From the NCBI GenBank assembly GCA_037013495.1, contig CM072810.1, positions 111,817,398 to 111,881,397 on the forward strand: a stretch of DNA of 64,000 bases, written 5' to 3'. The notes under the pieces are model-generated. The model saw nothing but the letters and a program-made list of their open reading frames with translations, was not told where the DNA came from and ran no database searches. This DNA is from Hippophae tibetana (Eukaryota > Streptophyta > Magnoliopsida > Rosales > Elaeagnaceae). A program made the translations under genes and the position numbers. Positions 11,511 to 22,809 of this stretch are shown in pieces (position 1 is the stretch's first letter; the number at the start of each line of letters is the position of its first letter).

Positions 11511-11594
11511 GGGGTGAGAGAGGCTCGAACTCTCGACCTCAGGATTACTCAGAAGCTATGAGACCTACGCGCTAGCCAACTGCGCCACCACCCC
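11511..11594 (-). tRNA. tRNA-Met: Elongator tRNA-Met (CAT) with intron
   Basis: The minus strand reads a full cloverleaf. The acceptor stem pairs GGGGTGG with TCACCCC, the D arm is GCGC-AGTTGGCTA-GCGC, and the T arm is GAGAG-TTCGAGC-CTCTC. The anticodon is CAT, in GGTCTCATA. An 11-base intron follows one base 3' of the anticodon, as in plant elongator tRNA-Met genes. Total 84 bases, about 73 after splicing, with no encoded CCA. The D- and T-arm sequences supply the A and B boxes for RNA polymerase III. Confidence 0.95.
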
Positions 11595-12988
11595 GTATAT
11601 TTTTCTTTCTGTAAGGAACTTATAAAACCTAATTTTGATTCAGACTATACCTATGATATAAGAGAATTTATATATTGATCAAAATATATTCAAATCAACA
11701 AAGAGCTCGAAAGAAATTGAGCTGAGTTTGAGCTATCATCGACCTAAAATCAAATTAAAATGTTATGAATTTGTTATATATATATATAAATTATTTAAAA
11801 TAATTTGAAATATGGTTAAAATTATTTTGAATATTAATATTTGGATGATGATGTAATAAGATATTATTAATGTGTGTTTTTTTTATGATTGATTAGTTAA
11901 CAATTCAGTTTAGTTTGAACCATTCCATTTGTATATGATTTGGATTCGAGTTCATTTTTACATGTTCGAATTAAATTCAATTTGATGTAAAGTTTGATTA
12001 ACCCTAAATTCAATGTTAAATAAGTACTCTTCTTGCAGTCCAATAAAAGCGTGACCAAATGGCTCAGTCTTCAGAGTCTCGAATTTGATGGTGAGGGCAC
12101 ATTTTCTCCTTTTTGGTGATGAGGTGAAGGCCAAAATTCTAATTTCTAAAGAAAACACTTCTCTATCTCATGTTGATAAGAGATATAACTAATTCGCAGA
12201 ATGTGACCAGATGGTGCAGTCGGTCCATTTCTAACATGGTTACAACATTCATATCAACTTGAGATGAGCATTACTCAATTTCTAATGTTCTTGGTGCTAG
12301 AAGAAGTCCAAAGTTCTTGTTTTCAGTTTTAGTATGTAGCCAAACATTTAGACAATTCATGACATTTAAAAAAAACATTTAGAAAATCCATGACATTTTA
12401 ATTGTCATGACATAAGCCAACTAGTTATCAACTAATTGCACTTTTGTTGGTGGTCCTTAATTTAGGTCTATGGTTTTCAGAGGTCCAATCTTCGTCTAAA
12501 GATGAAATTTACAATTTATGAACCAGAAGGAGCATGTAAACATATATTTATTATAATTCAAGCATAATCATTTGAAAAATAAACTACATGTAAAAATAAC
12601 AGAAGCCTAGATGGCTTGTGGTACAAACGAATGTCTCTTTGAAACCATTAGCCAACTTTTAAAAGTTGGTAATGATCAATACTTAACACACAACATAAGT
12701 TCTAGCCTTCTAGTTCTAGGTGCCAAAAACAACCAAGAAAACTAACATCAAGAACCAAGGTAGGCTGAATGACAATATAGCATACGATATATACAATAAC
12801 AAACATAAAAATGACCAAATTACAGCTTCATACTATCCTATAACCGAACTCAATTAACCTTTTTACATCTTAAAAGGACCATTTTTTTATAGAGCACAGA
12901 TTAAATATAGTGTTTTTTTTTTTTTTTACTATTTAGCTTTCTTATGTGCGTTGCAATATTGTTCAAAACGACGGGTCTTACAAACTGG
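11595..12988. other. Intergenic region
   Basis: Spacer between the tRNA gene and the 3' end of the ceramidase-family gene. It has TA-rich runs (about 11775-11790) and a poly-T tract near 12910-12928. A short minus-strand frame at 11958-12158 has no recognised domain. The portion next to 12989 is presumably 3' UTR of the minus-strand gene. Confidence 0.5.
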
Positions 12989-15900
12989 TCATTGATGCTC
13001 CTCAACTTGAACACTTGAGTAGGAAATAGTATCTTCTTTCAAGCCATTGGTTTTAACCTTTGTCCAGGATACCTTCCAGGTCGTAAGTAAACTTTGCCTG
13101 CAATTAGAGGAAATAACATATGCAATGAGAACTAAAATGGATATGCTTATCACTGGTAACTTTTTTTTTCTTTTTGTTTTTTTTAATATGTTGGTTGATT
13201 AATGAGATTTCTCCTATTAGTATAAAATAAAAATTAAAAAAATGCACGAGAACTCAGAGCAAGGATGGTACTCAAGTAAATGCAATGTATAGTGCAGTTT
13301 GAAGTTTGAACTATACAGGTTCATTAGTTGATCATTATATCCCACATTTGAATTCACAGATTTTCATTCATTAATCATTAACCTTTTTAGGTCATATATT
13401 AATTCAATATTTATAAATATGGTATAATTTGGGATGACAAGTTTGTGCTTGAAAAGGTTCAGTATGAACAAAAACTCTTTTATGGTGCATTTATATTAAG
13501 AACCCAATTTGTTTAGGGATGGCAATTTCCCTTGACGGGTCAATGCCAGCGGGTATCTAACCTGTTAAGGGTGGACTAGTTCAAGTCACAGACAGGTAAG
13601 TTCATAACATATTCTTTGCAATCCCGATCTGTGTTTGAATTAATTCGAATAAATTTTCAATTTTTAAAACTAACATACCGTTCAAAACGGGTCATTTTCC
13701 TGAAAGTAATATCCACACCAAATTTTATCCAAAGCAACAGAAATGATTTAATTCAATTTGCCTCATGGGCCAATCCACATTGTATCTGACCCAAACCAAC
13801 CTGTTGCCATATCTAAATTTACATGTCCCATTCTGGGTGTTTCACTTTATATACCACATTACCACCAATTACATGGAGCCTTGTCGTTGTTTTCAGAAAG
13901 TTACAACCACCATTTTTGCACTTCTTTTAACACTTTTCCTATTATATTAAAGAACTTTGGTCTTTATAATAAAGACAATATATATTTGTTTCGCGCACAG
14001 ACCCCAAGGAGAAACTAAGCAAGAGAAAATTGAAAGTACCTCTCTCTATCAATAGTTCTCTTGGCAAGCATGAGTGTCAGAAAGACAGGAACCATTGCAG
14101 CACACAAATGCTTAAGAGTGTGCCCACTGACAATATGATGAGTCCAATCGTAGATTATTTTATCACAGGCTTCTTCCACCTTAGCTAGAAGATAAAATCC
14201 TGCAATTATGGGAAGATAATTTATTATACCAACGTGGCAAAGGAACTGGAAAAAAGCAACAGTAACAGAGATAATTGTAATAAAAACACAACCTGCAGCC
14301 CATAGCCAATATGTTGAATGTGTATACATTGGAGGCAACAAAATGGCCATCACAGGAATGACAATGCAAGGGACAAACTGGATCAAAGCATATGGTCGAA
14401 GATCATCAAAAAACCTGCAGAACAAAATTCAATAATTTAATTTTCAGGATTCCATCATCTGTACCACAAAAAAAGAGATTAGATATCAAATATTTTCTTG
14501 GATTGTTAGTTTAGGTCAAGCGGAAAATTCAGAGGAGAGCAATATGGACAAAAGGTTGCTAAGAAGCCGCATATAACAATATTCAACACCTTGACTCTAT
14601 ATATTCATTCCTTCTTAACCAGACACCAGCTCTCACAGGAAGCTAGTCAGTTCACTGATACAAACAATATTAATTGGACTCTTCATTTTTCGTAAAGTAC
14701 TAATGTCCAAGCGACATGACATGGACATAGATGTGAGTACTCAATCACTTCAATTTGGTATAAATTTATAGAAAAAAGAACATATTCGACACTTAAATAC
14801 GTTTTCAAATATTTACGACTCTTGGTGTCCTAAAAGAGTACAATACAAAAACTTCTTAACCAGAATAAATTATGATGGAGACCTTTAGTCAAGTAGTTTA
14901 AGCAAGACAATAATAGGTGTGGAAAGAAACTAGGATAAGTACTGTGCTTACCTCCAATACAATATGCTTATTATACCTGCCAATAGTAGAGGTATAATGG
15001 ATATTGATCCTTTTCGCTCATCAATCCTTTCAATGATAAAGATTGCCACAATTGAAGTAAAGGCAACTGTCATCTACATTAAACAAAATACTAATTTGTA
15101 ATCATTGAAGCGAAATCATAACATTATAACTTATAATCTTTTTAAATAAGAACGGAGAAAAAGAGAATTTTCTCACTGGTAGGCGGTCCCACACAAGACG
15201 AGCATCATTCGGCTTGAGATGGTAGTATGACGACCCAACAGCTACAGAAGCCACACCAATGTAAAAAAATGTCCAGCCCCAAAACTCACCTTGCAAGCTT
15301 TGTTACAGACATTAGTTAATCATCAGCACCACAAAAGGAACATGTTGTAAAAAGTGTATAAAATAAAAAAGAATTTGTTCATATAACACAGTATAGTGGT
15401 GTACCTTAGCTTGAAATAGTTCCCACGGTAGCAAAATACCAGTCCTATGAGACCAATAACCATGAATGGGAAATTTGACACCACATTAAGCATATTTGGA
15501 ATTCCTGAAGAAGAAAAAAAATAAATAAATAAAGGACCACATAAGATTCAAAAAAAGAATGCATGAGGAAAAGATTTCGTTAAGTTTCAAACATCGTGTG
15601 TGATGACAAAGAATATGCACATTAAAGCACAAACACTATTATCTTTATAGTACATCTTCAGAAGGGAACAGAGTGGGCAATTAAACATTGGATAAAAAAG
15701 AGCTCCAGGTATGGTTTGGACTGCTGCGAGCCAAACAGAGAGAATTTCTATTAAAATCAATGAGTACACACTTTGAGAAAAGCTTCAGGAAAAAACAATC
15801 TGATTCTCACTGTCTAGCATGCTACTGATATACACCGAACTAGTTACTCAAAACACACATTTTGAGTAACAGCGTAATACAGCTCACATTAGGAGACAAA

Positions 15901-16860
15901 AGTTCAAAGCTGTTTAGAAACTAAAGCAAAAACAAAAATATAGAAGACGCCTGAGTTGGCTGCTTATTTAGTAAAAGTCATCTATAGGTTTATGTTCCTG
16001 CATTGGAAAAACATAAAACAAGAATAACAAAGCCAGCAAACTAAGGTATGACTGTACGCACAAGCATAATCAATCATTCATCAGTCAAAAAGCTAATGAT
16101 TAACCAATAATGAGATAATGATAACCCATCTTACCATAAAATCAATATGAACGGTTACAATAAAAATGAAGATTATTCACATCTTATTACTCACACCGAA
16201 GTACATAACATACTTAAAATTACTCCAGGAAATTAAAAGAGAGAGAGAGAGAGAGAGAGAGAATTAAAACCGAAGCTCGTTACATAAGAAACACTATACT
16301 TCAATTGTACATTTCAAGTATCTAACTATAAACAATAAAAAATAACAAAAAACATCTTCACAGAAAATTAAACCAAGGGAAGCCTACCATTACTAACCCA
16401 AAAGGCATAAACATACAACAACGATATAATAATACAAATATTCACAGCAGTAAGCATAAAAAAATTAAAATTGGGTAAATATCCTATTTGGGCATTCTCT
16501 TTTAGGAAAAATCTCACAGACACAATATTGATCCCATTCATATCGGGACAAACTAATAATAAAGAAATAACACTCTTTTCTGTGACTATCAAACACATTC
16601 AACCAATTCCAAACTTCCATAATTTAGCAATATAATTATCCATATAATCAAACACCCACTTCCGAATTGAACCTAACATAAAGAAATTTGAATTAAAAAC
16701 CCCATAGGAGATAGGTGTAGAGGGAGAGCAAACCCAAAAACTTGCGGTGGTCAGCGAAATCATGGTAAGCTTGATCCTGAGGAATGGCTGGGGTCACTAT
16801 CATCAACACCACGAAGCACACAATCGCTACTACCCATGCGTATATCGTCCTTCTCCTCAT
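12989..16860 (-). CDS. Alkaline (phyto)ceramidase family protein, six exons
   Basis: Exons on the minus strand: 16860-16734, 15504-15405, 15297-15177, 15073-14952, 14414-14040 and 13097-12989. Every junction is GT-AG and the joined frame is open for 317 residues. It is a multi-pass membrane protein of the alkaline ceramidase (aPHC/ACER) family, which cleaves the amide bond of ceramides in ER or Golgi membranes. Family metal and catalytic residues are in place: S98, H102 (S-S-Y-Y-H), D113 (W-D-R-L-P-M), H255 and H259 (S-G-H-T-L-K-H-L). The family start is M-R-R-R at 16860; an in-frame ATG at 17016 would add 52 polar residues and is less likely. The last exon is short and ends in E-E-H-Q; without it the frame would run into intron 5 and stop at once. 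Substrate preference is not readable. Intron 1 holds a GA microsatellite. Confidence 0.9.
16238..16262. repeat. (GA)n microsatellite in intron 1
   Basis: About 12 GA units within the first intron of the ceramidase-family gene. Confidence 0.9.
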
Positions 16861-19174
16861 TACTTCAGTCTTTCCGTCTCTCTCGTTCTTCTTCGTTGTT
16901 TCTTGGTCGATAGCAAAGGAGACTTGTTGATTGGGCCTGATTTCGAATCTAAGCCCAAATAGTGCCCTTCTGTACAGTGCAATAGCCTCCTTTTGTTGAT
17001 TCTGATGACGCTTCAATGGGACAGAAAATAAAGGTACCGTTTTATCAAAGGGGATTTTATTGTTAACGTAATGATATTTTTATTTTTAAAAACATTAAAT
17101 TATAAAACAAAATATTTATTTACTTTCCTATTAGTATTTTATATTCTAAAAACATCTATATTTCTAAAAAAAATTATACTCTTTATTTTATATCAATTTA
17201 ATCTAATATTTTACTTGTACTCTTATTTTATATCAATTTAATCATTCACTTTTGAGAAATTTTATTAATTTACAAGGGAAGATAAATCTAGTTGAAATAT
17301 GAATGAAATAGAATATAAAAAATCAAAATATTAGGTATGTATTTTTGATATTATTTACTAACTCTTTTTTAAAATACACAAAATATAGTGAAAAGTAAAC
17401 ATGTTAACGGGAGTGAACGAAAATAATAATTTTACCAAAATATATTTATAATATTATTTTGTATATTGTATTTTACATAAATAAAATAAGGAGTGTTTTT
17501 ATAAAATATAATTAATAATTTAAAGTAATATATATAAATAAGAAAATAATACAAGTGAGTAATGTAACATGTAAAGGAACTCATTAATAACTTTATTTTT
17601 ATAATTATTAAATTTAAATAATATATTATGAGTAATTTAGAAGCAATAATAGAAATGAAGTTGGGAATAAATTTAGCTTAAAAGAAAATGAGAATAATAA
17701 CATAGAAACAACTGCATCCTTAGTATTGATACAATTTAAGAAGTAAATAAGATGAATAGAAATCAATATTTTTCCTTAATTGCTTCTGATTTTTAATTAG
17801 CATGCCTTTAAACCAATATATATATATATATATATAGCTATAAAACATTTTAGTTTATTAGCTTTCTTTTAGCTTCGGAACGATTAACTCCACAAATGCT
17901 TTAACTCAAAGAACAACGATGAACTGATTGTGGCTGGGACGAGGTGATTGCACACATGGATTATTTAGGCATTGGACTTGGATGGCGTTGCTGGAGCTGG
18001 ACAAGTTATGGTAGGCGATGCTGCAGGTAGGGATGATTTGGATACAATATATATATTTTTTTTAATCTTTTTTGTTTTGTTTTTAGAAAATATAGAAATA
18101 GAATATGTCAGATTTTGTTTAAAATACAAAATTTGGCTACTCTAATACAAAATTGGTGTATATAGTGAAGATATATATATATAAATGATAAAGAAAATAG
18201 ATAAAAAGATATCGTCGTGAAATTAGGTTATGTAGGTATTTAAAGAATATAAAATAAGAAGTGAAATGTTAGATGTTAGAAATAATATAATAGAATCTGA
18301 TATTTTAATTCATATGTTGGATCTTTTCAAATAAATTAATGCATTTATTTATAAGTGTTTGTTATATATAAAATAAAATATTTAAATCTAATTAAAATTT
18401 ACATGAGAATATATAAAAAATAATAAAATAATTACGTAAATAATAATAATAATAATTTAAGTAAGGTTATTTCTATTCCAATAAGTTGTTATTATTATTA
18501 TTATTTATTTTATAAATATATTGATTGTCTATTTTATTTTATTTTTTATTTCGTATTAATTTATTTTCTCAAATTTGTAATTATTATTTAAATGTTTTTT
18601 TTTTACTGTTTTGCAACCATTAATTTTAAATCCATTATGGTGCTTGAGGCGCTTAAAATTTATCAAACTTGATGGTATATAACTGATGTAAAACTCATTT
18701 TTGGGTGGCGAAAAATTTAGAGGAGATGATGGATATTTGCCCAAAATGTGAACTTTAAATAAAAATTGTAACATTTGAAAACCTACAAAGTAAGCGATTT
18801 ACCTTATAACTACTCTTTCAAGATCGACTAACATCTCTATTGACAGGAAAATAATAGTAATTAGTCCGGTGTGTTGTAACAGCCCATTAATTGAAAATGA
18901 AATAAAATAAAATTTAAGTGAATTTAAAAAAAAATTATATTAAATTAAAATATTTTTTCTTCCTCTTTGGGTCTTTTTCGTATACTTACTCTCAAACGAA
19001 CCAATTAAACTCATCCTCACACAATCATATATGGTAATGGTAAGTATTGTTTTAAGTTTTTGAAACATATATATTATAATATTGTTAGGTAGATCGCAGT
19101 TAAAGTATTAAGTTATTGATTTTCTCAGTTAACTTAAAAACTTAGGAAATAAGAAGTTAAATTAAATGATAGTT

Positions 19175-19181
<7 letters not shown>

Positions 19182-19234
<53 letters not shown>
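19182..19234. repeat. (TA)n microsatellite, about 26 units
   Basis: An uninterrupted alternating TA run of about 53 bases. Confidence 0.95.
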
Positions 19235-19236
<2 letters not shown>

Positions 19237-19503
19237 CTATTATAAATTTTTAATATAATCTATCAAAATAATGTTCAATAAACTTGATCTCTTCTTTTGT
19301 CTTCTTAAAATATTCCATAAGAAAAATATAAACATTATGATCAAATTTATCAAAATAAATCTAAGAATTGAACATATTTTTTGACACATAATTATAATAA
19401 TTGTATTATAAGTTATGTGCACAATGTGTATCATATGTTTATTAAATAACCATGTATATGAAGAGTTATATTATCTCTATAGATTTTGTTATAAGTGTGT
19501 GTT

Positions 19504-19621
19504 GTTCATTCAATATTAATTTATTATTTATTTAAAAGATTAATTATTATAATATCATTTATGTTCATTCAATATTAATTTATTATTTATTTAAAAGATT
19601 AATTATTATAATATCATTTAA
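19504..19621. repeat. 59-bp perfect tandem duplication
   Basis: Units 19504-19562 and 19563-19621 both start gttcattcaatattaattta and are identical, or nearly so, over the full 59 bases. Near-identity in such A+T-rich spacer suggests a recent duplication. Confidence 0.9.
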
Positions 19622-20721
19622 TTTATTTTTGTTGTTTCATGTAACGTTATTTGAAGTAATGAACTTTAATTATTAAATATATTTTTTGATTGATAAAAAA
19701 ATTTAATTAACTAAAAAATACAATCAACATTCAAATTAATTTGAGTTAATTTGAACCAGTTTGTTACTGTTTGATTTGAATTTAAACTTATTTTTAACAA
19801 CTTAAATTAAATATAAATTAAGCTAAGATTTGATAAATTTAAACTAAATTAATTCAAATAAATTTGAATTAATTCAATTAACACAGAGTAACCCTCCTTA
19901 TCACAAGAAAGAATAAAGAATTATTATAAGTATGAATCTTATTTCAAGACTTTATATATTAGTGTAATAATTTATTAATAAATATAATTATATAAGTTTA
20001 ATAATATTTATTAATAACATTATATTATATTATTTAAAATTAATTATAATTTATAATATATAGGTTTTTTATTTTATTTATTTATATATTGTTGTTCAGA
20101 AGTTCAAAGCATGAAATTTCGTAGGGAAAAATAAAAAATGAAAGGGAAAGCTTACATTAGCCAACATAAGCATTTCATGAGATAAGAACAAATTAGATAT
20201 TATTAGAATCAACTGAAAAATAGATAATAAGTTATGTATTTTTAATACGATAAAATTAAAAATTTAAATTGATATTTTATAATATATTCATATCAATATT
20301 TTAAATTTTTTAAATTTTTTTATCAAAATTTTAAAAAATTATAATACAACTTACAAAAATATATATAAAAAACAGTTTACATATATTACGGGAAAAAATT
20401 TTAAAACAATATTTTTATATCAGTATGTAAAATTTGAATATTTTAAATTTTATTGCCAAATGTCAACACCCAGAATCCTACTCGTGCACGCGCTAGATAA
20501 ACGCTATTCAAGTCTTTCCCAAATAGCGTGTGGTATCACGCTCCTTTACAAATTTTACAAATTGCTTTGCCTAGTGTGTTCGTCAACACACGCAGCAGCC
20601 AAGAAGATAAAAGAGGGATCTTTTTTACTTACACTTGGATTGAATTCATTGAAGTCTCATAAACCAATCCATTATCAGCGCTTAGTCTCGATTGTCAAAC
20701 ATGAAAGAAGAATTTCCATAT

Positions 20722-20770
20722 TTCTCTCTCTCTAAAATCTTCCAATCCTCTCTCTTTCTCTCTCTACCCC
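20722..20770 (+). promoter_or_regulatory. CT-rich leader of receptor kinase
   Basis: Pyrimidine-rich stretch (repeated tctctctc) 70-120 bases before the kinase ATG, typical of Y-patch or 5' UTR sequence in plant promoters. The transcription start is not determined. Confidence 0.4.
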
Positions 20771-20841
20771 GTACCAGACCATAACCAATCAAATAATCAT
20801 CCAACCAAATCAAGAAAGCAGAGAAGAGGAGGGCTTCAGAC

Positions 20842-22809
20842 ATGATGAACCCAACTGAGCTTTTAGTGTTTCTCTCACTAATAGTACTTTCTCTCTCTGG
20901 CCACTTTTTAATCTCAGCTGCTCCAACCCCTCCTCCTTCTAACACCTCCACATGTCCCATGGATCTCAACTATGTCTTAACAATCCCTTGGAATTCAAGT
21001 GCCTGCCAAAATTTCAGTCCTTCAATACCCAAATCCTCAATCGGTGACACCACTAAAATCCCATGTTGTCAAACCCTTTTGCAACTCTTCGGCATAGCCC
21101 TTGCTCAACACTTAAAGGAAACATCTTTATTTCAGCTTCCTAATCTACCCACCTCCACTTCTTGCCTAAATAATTTCCAAACAAAGCTCTCATCTTTATC
21201 ACTCCCAAGCAATATTGTTCCCTATTGCTTTGACCCTTTTCAATTTGTTATAACTCCTAATATTTGTGCCCGTATTGAGTCCTCTAAAGATTGGGTTTCT
21301 AATCTCAATCAAACCACAGTTCTTGATTCAGCTTGTAGGCCTGACCTAACAGACAATACCTATTGTGACAATTGTGTGAGAGCAGGATATCAAGTTCTTT
21401 CCTTGTTAACTAGAATTGATGGTAATAATTCTCATTCTAAAGATTGCTTTTACTTTACAATTTTATATGCTGCTGGTGTTGTAAATGAGTTTGGACCTGA
21501 GAGTAATGGAGCTGTGTCATGTATTTTTGGTATAACTTTCAATTCCCAAGTGGGTTCTTCAGATAATAGTCGTACACCCCTTGTTTTTGGCTTAACTGGA
21601 GCTGGGGTCGCTATTATTGTTATGTCTTGTTTGTTGGGACTGTATTTTTGGTATGATAGGAGGTGGAGGAAAAGGGTTCAAGAATCTCATTTTAATATGG
21701 AGGAAACTGGGTCTAGGCCTAGAATGAGGCCAAATACAGGCTCAATTATGTTCAAAATTCAAGAGCTTGAAAAAGCAACTAGCAATTTTTCACAAAAGAA
21801 TTTCATAGGCAGAGGTGGGTTTGGTTTAGTTTACAAAGGGGTGTTATCTGATGGAACTACTGTTGCTGTTAAGAGAGTTATAGAATCAGATTTTCAAGGT
21901 GATGCTGAGTTTTGTAATGAGGTTGAGATTATTAGCAATTTAAAGCATAGGAATCTTGTTCCTTTAAGAGGGTGTTGTGTGGTTGATGAACATGAAAATG
22001 ATGATGAGAATGGAAGTCAGAGGTACCTTGTTTATGATTATATGCCTAATGGAAATCTTGATGACCATTTATTTCCTAAGTCAGATAATCAAAATGGGCT
22101 TGGATGGAAACCCTTGACATGGCCTCAAAGGAAGAATATAATCTTAGATGTGGCTAAGGGATTGGCTTATTTGCATTACGGTGTGAAACCTGCAATATAT
22201 CATAGGGATATTAAGGGCACAAACATACTTTTAGATGCAGATATGAGGGCTAGGGTTGCCGATTTTGGACTTGCAAAACAGAGCCGGGAAGGCCAATCTC
22301 ATCTGACTACTAGAGTGGCAGGTACTCATGGTTACTTAGCCCCTGAATATGCACTTTATGGACAACTGACAGAAAAGAGTGATGTTTATAGTTTCGGGGT
22401 GGTTGTTTTGGAGATTATGTGTGGGAGGAAAGCCCTTGACTTGTCTACTTCAGATTCACCGCGTGCGTTTTTGATCACTGATTGGGTTTGGTCATTGGTA
22501 AAAGGAGGAAAGATTGAAGAGGCTTTAGATGCTTCCTTGTTGGAAAATAAGGATTCTATGAATGCAAATCCAAGGAGTTTAATGGAGAGGTTTTTGCTGG
22601 TTGGAATTTTGTGTGCTCATGTAATGGTGGCCTTAAGACCTACCATTTTAGATGCACTAAAAATGTTGGAAGGTGATATTGAAGTTCCTCCAATCCCGGA
22701 TAGACCTATGCCTCTAGGGCATCCTTCATTTTATGGCGATGGCAATACTTTCAGCATATCACCAACTTTGAGTGGACTACAATTGCATACTGGAGACATG
22801 CTCAGGTAA
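20842..22809 (+). CDS. SPARK-domain receptor-like protein kinase
   Basis: An intronless gene of 655 residues, of the type annotated in Arabidopsis as probable receptor-like kinase At1g11050. Residues 1-26 form a signal peptide. Residues about 38-230 are a Cys-rich SPARK ectodomain (C-P-M-D near 38, I-P-C-C near 74, Y-C-D-N-C near 174) with several N-glycosylation sites. A membrane span lies at about 247-271, followed by Arg/Lys-rich R-R-W-R-K-R. The Ser/Thr kinase domain is about 315-615: G-R-G-G-F-G loop at 323, K344, H454-R-D456, D474-F-G476, and A-P-E at 500-502. All catalytic residues are present and it is an RD kinase, so it should be active. Two ATGs are adjacent (20842 and 20845) and either gives the same signal peptide. 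The ligand is unknown. It stands alone, with long A+T-rich spacers on both sides. Confidence 0.93.
   Translation: MMNPTELLVFLSLIVLSLSGHFLISAAPTPPPSNTSTCPMDLNYVLTIPWNSSACQNFSPSIPKSSIGDTTKIPCCQTLLQLFGIALAQHLKETSLFQLPNLPTSTSCLNNFQTKLSSLSLPSNIVPYCFDPFQFVITPNICARIESSKDWVSNLNQTTVLDSACRPDLTDNTYCDNCVRAGYQVLSLLTRIDGNNSHSKDCFYFTILYAAGVVNEFGPESNGAVSCIFGITFNSQVGSSDNSRTPLVFGLTGAGVAIIVMSCLLGLYFWYDRRWRKRVQESHFNMEETGSRPRMRPNTGSIMFKIQELEKATSNFSQKNFIGRGGFGLVYKGVLSDGTTVAVKRVIESDFQGDAEFCNEVEIISNLKHRNLVPLRGCCVVDEHENDDENGSQRYLVYDYMPNGNLDDHLFPKSDNQNGLGWKPLTWPQRKNIILDVAKGLAYLHYGVKPAIYHRDIKGTNILLDADMRARVADFGLAKQSREGQSHLTTRVAGTHGYLAPEYALYGQLTEKSDVYSFGVVVLEIMCGRKALDLSTSDSPRAFLITDWVWSLVKGGKIEEALDASLLENKDSMNANPRSLMERFLLVGILCAHVMVALRPTILDALKMLEGDIEVPPIPDRPMPLGHPSFYGDGNTFSISPTLSGLQLHTGDMLR

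Larger units (their letters stand above)
17041..20721. other. Long A+T-rich intergenic region
   Basis: About 3.7 kb of very A+T-rich DNA between two divergent genes. It contains TA microsatellites (near 17816-17836 and 19182-19234), a 59-bp tandem duplication (19504-19621) and many short ATT/TAA runs. A less A+T-rich island at about 17870-18035 has no recognisable coding content. No mobile-element ends or genes can be supported. Confidence 0.6.

Noticed and set aside
13505-13700. A gggatggcaattt...cgggtatctaacc stretch resembling the ends of some hAT-type plant repeats.
   Set aside because: No opposite inverted end or 8-bp duplication was found nearby.
4970-14840. Possible dispersed repeat pair at about 4970-5085 and 14705-14840 sharing agcg-cATGACATG and gtgtCC-type motifs.
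   Set aside because: The similarity is patchy, no terminal repeats or target duplications could be defined, and the matching bits are short.
16861-17016. In-frame 52-residue N-terminal extension of the ceramidase-family protein.
   Set aside because: The residues are polar and unlike the family, which starts M-R-R-R. It is treated as 5' UTR.
18556-19434. Short Lys/Asn/Ile-rich frames in the 18.5-19.4 kb spacer.
   Set aside because: Low-complexity A+T-driven translations with no domain.
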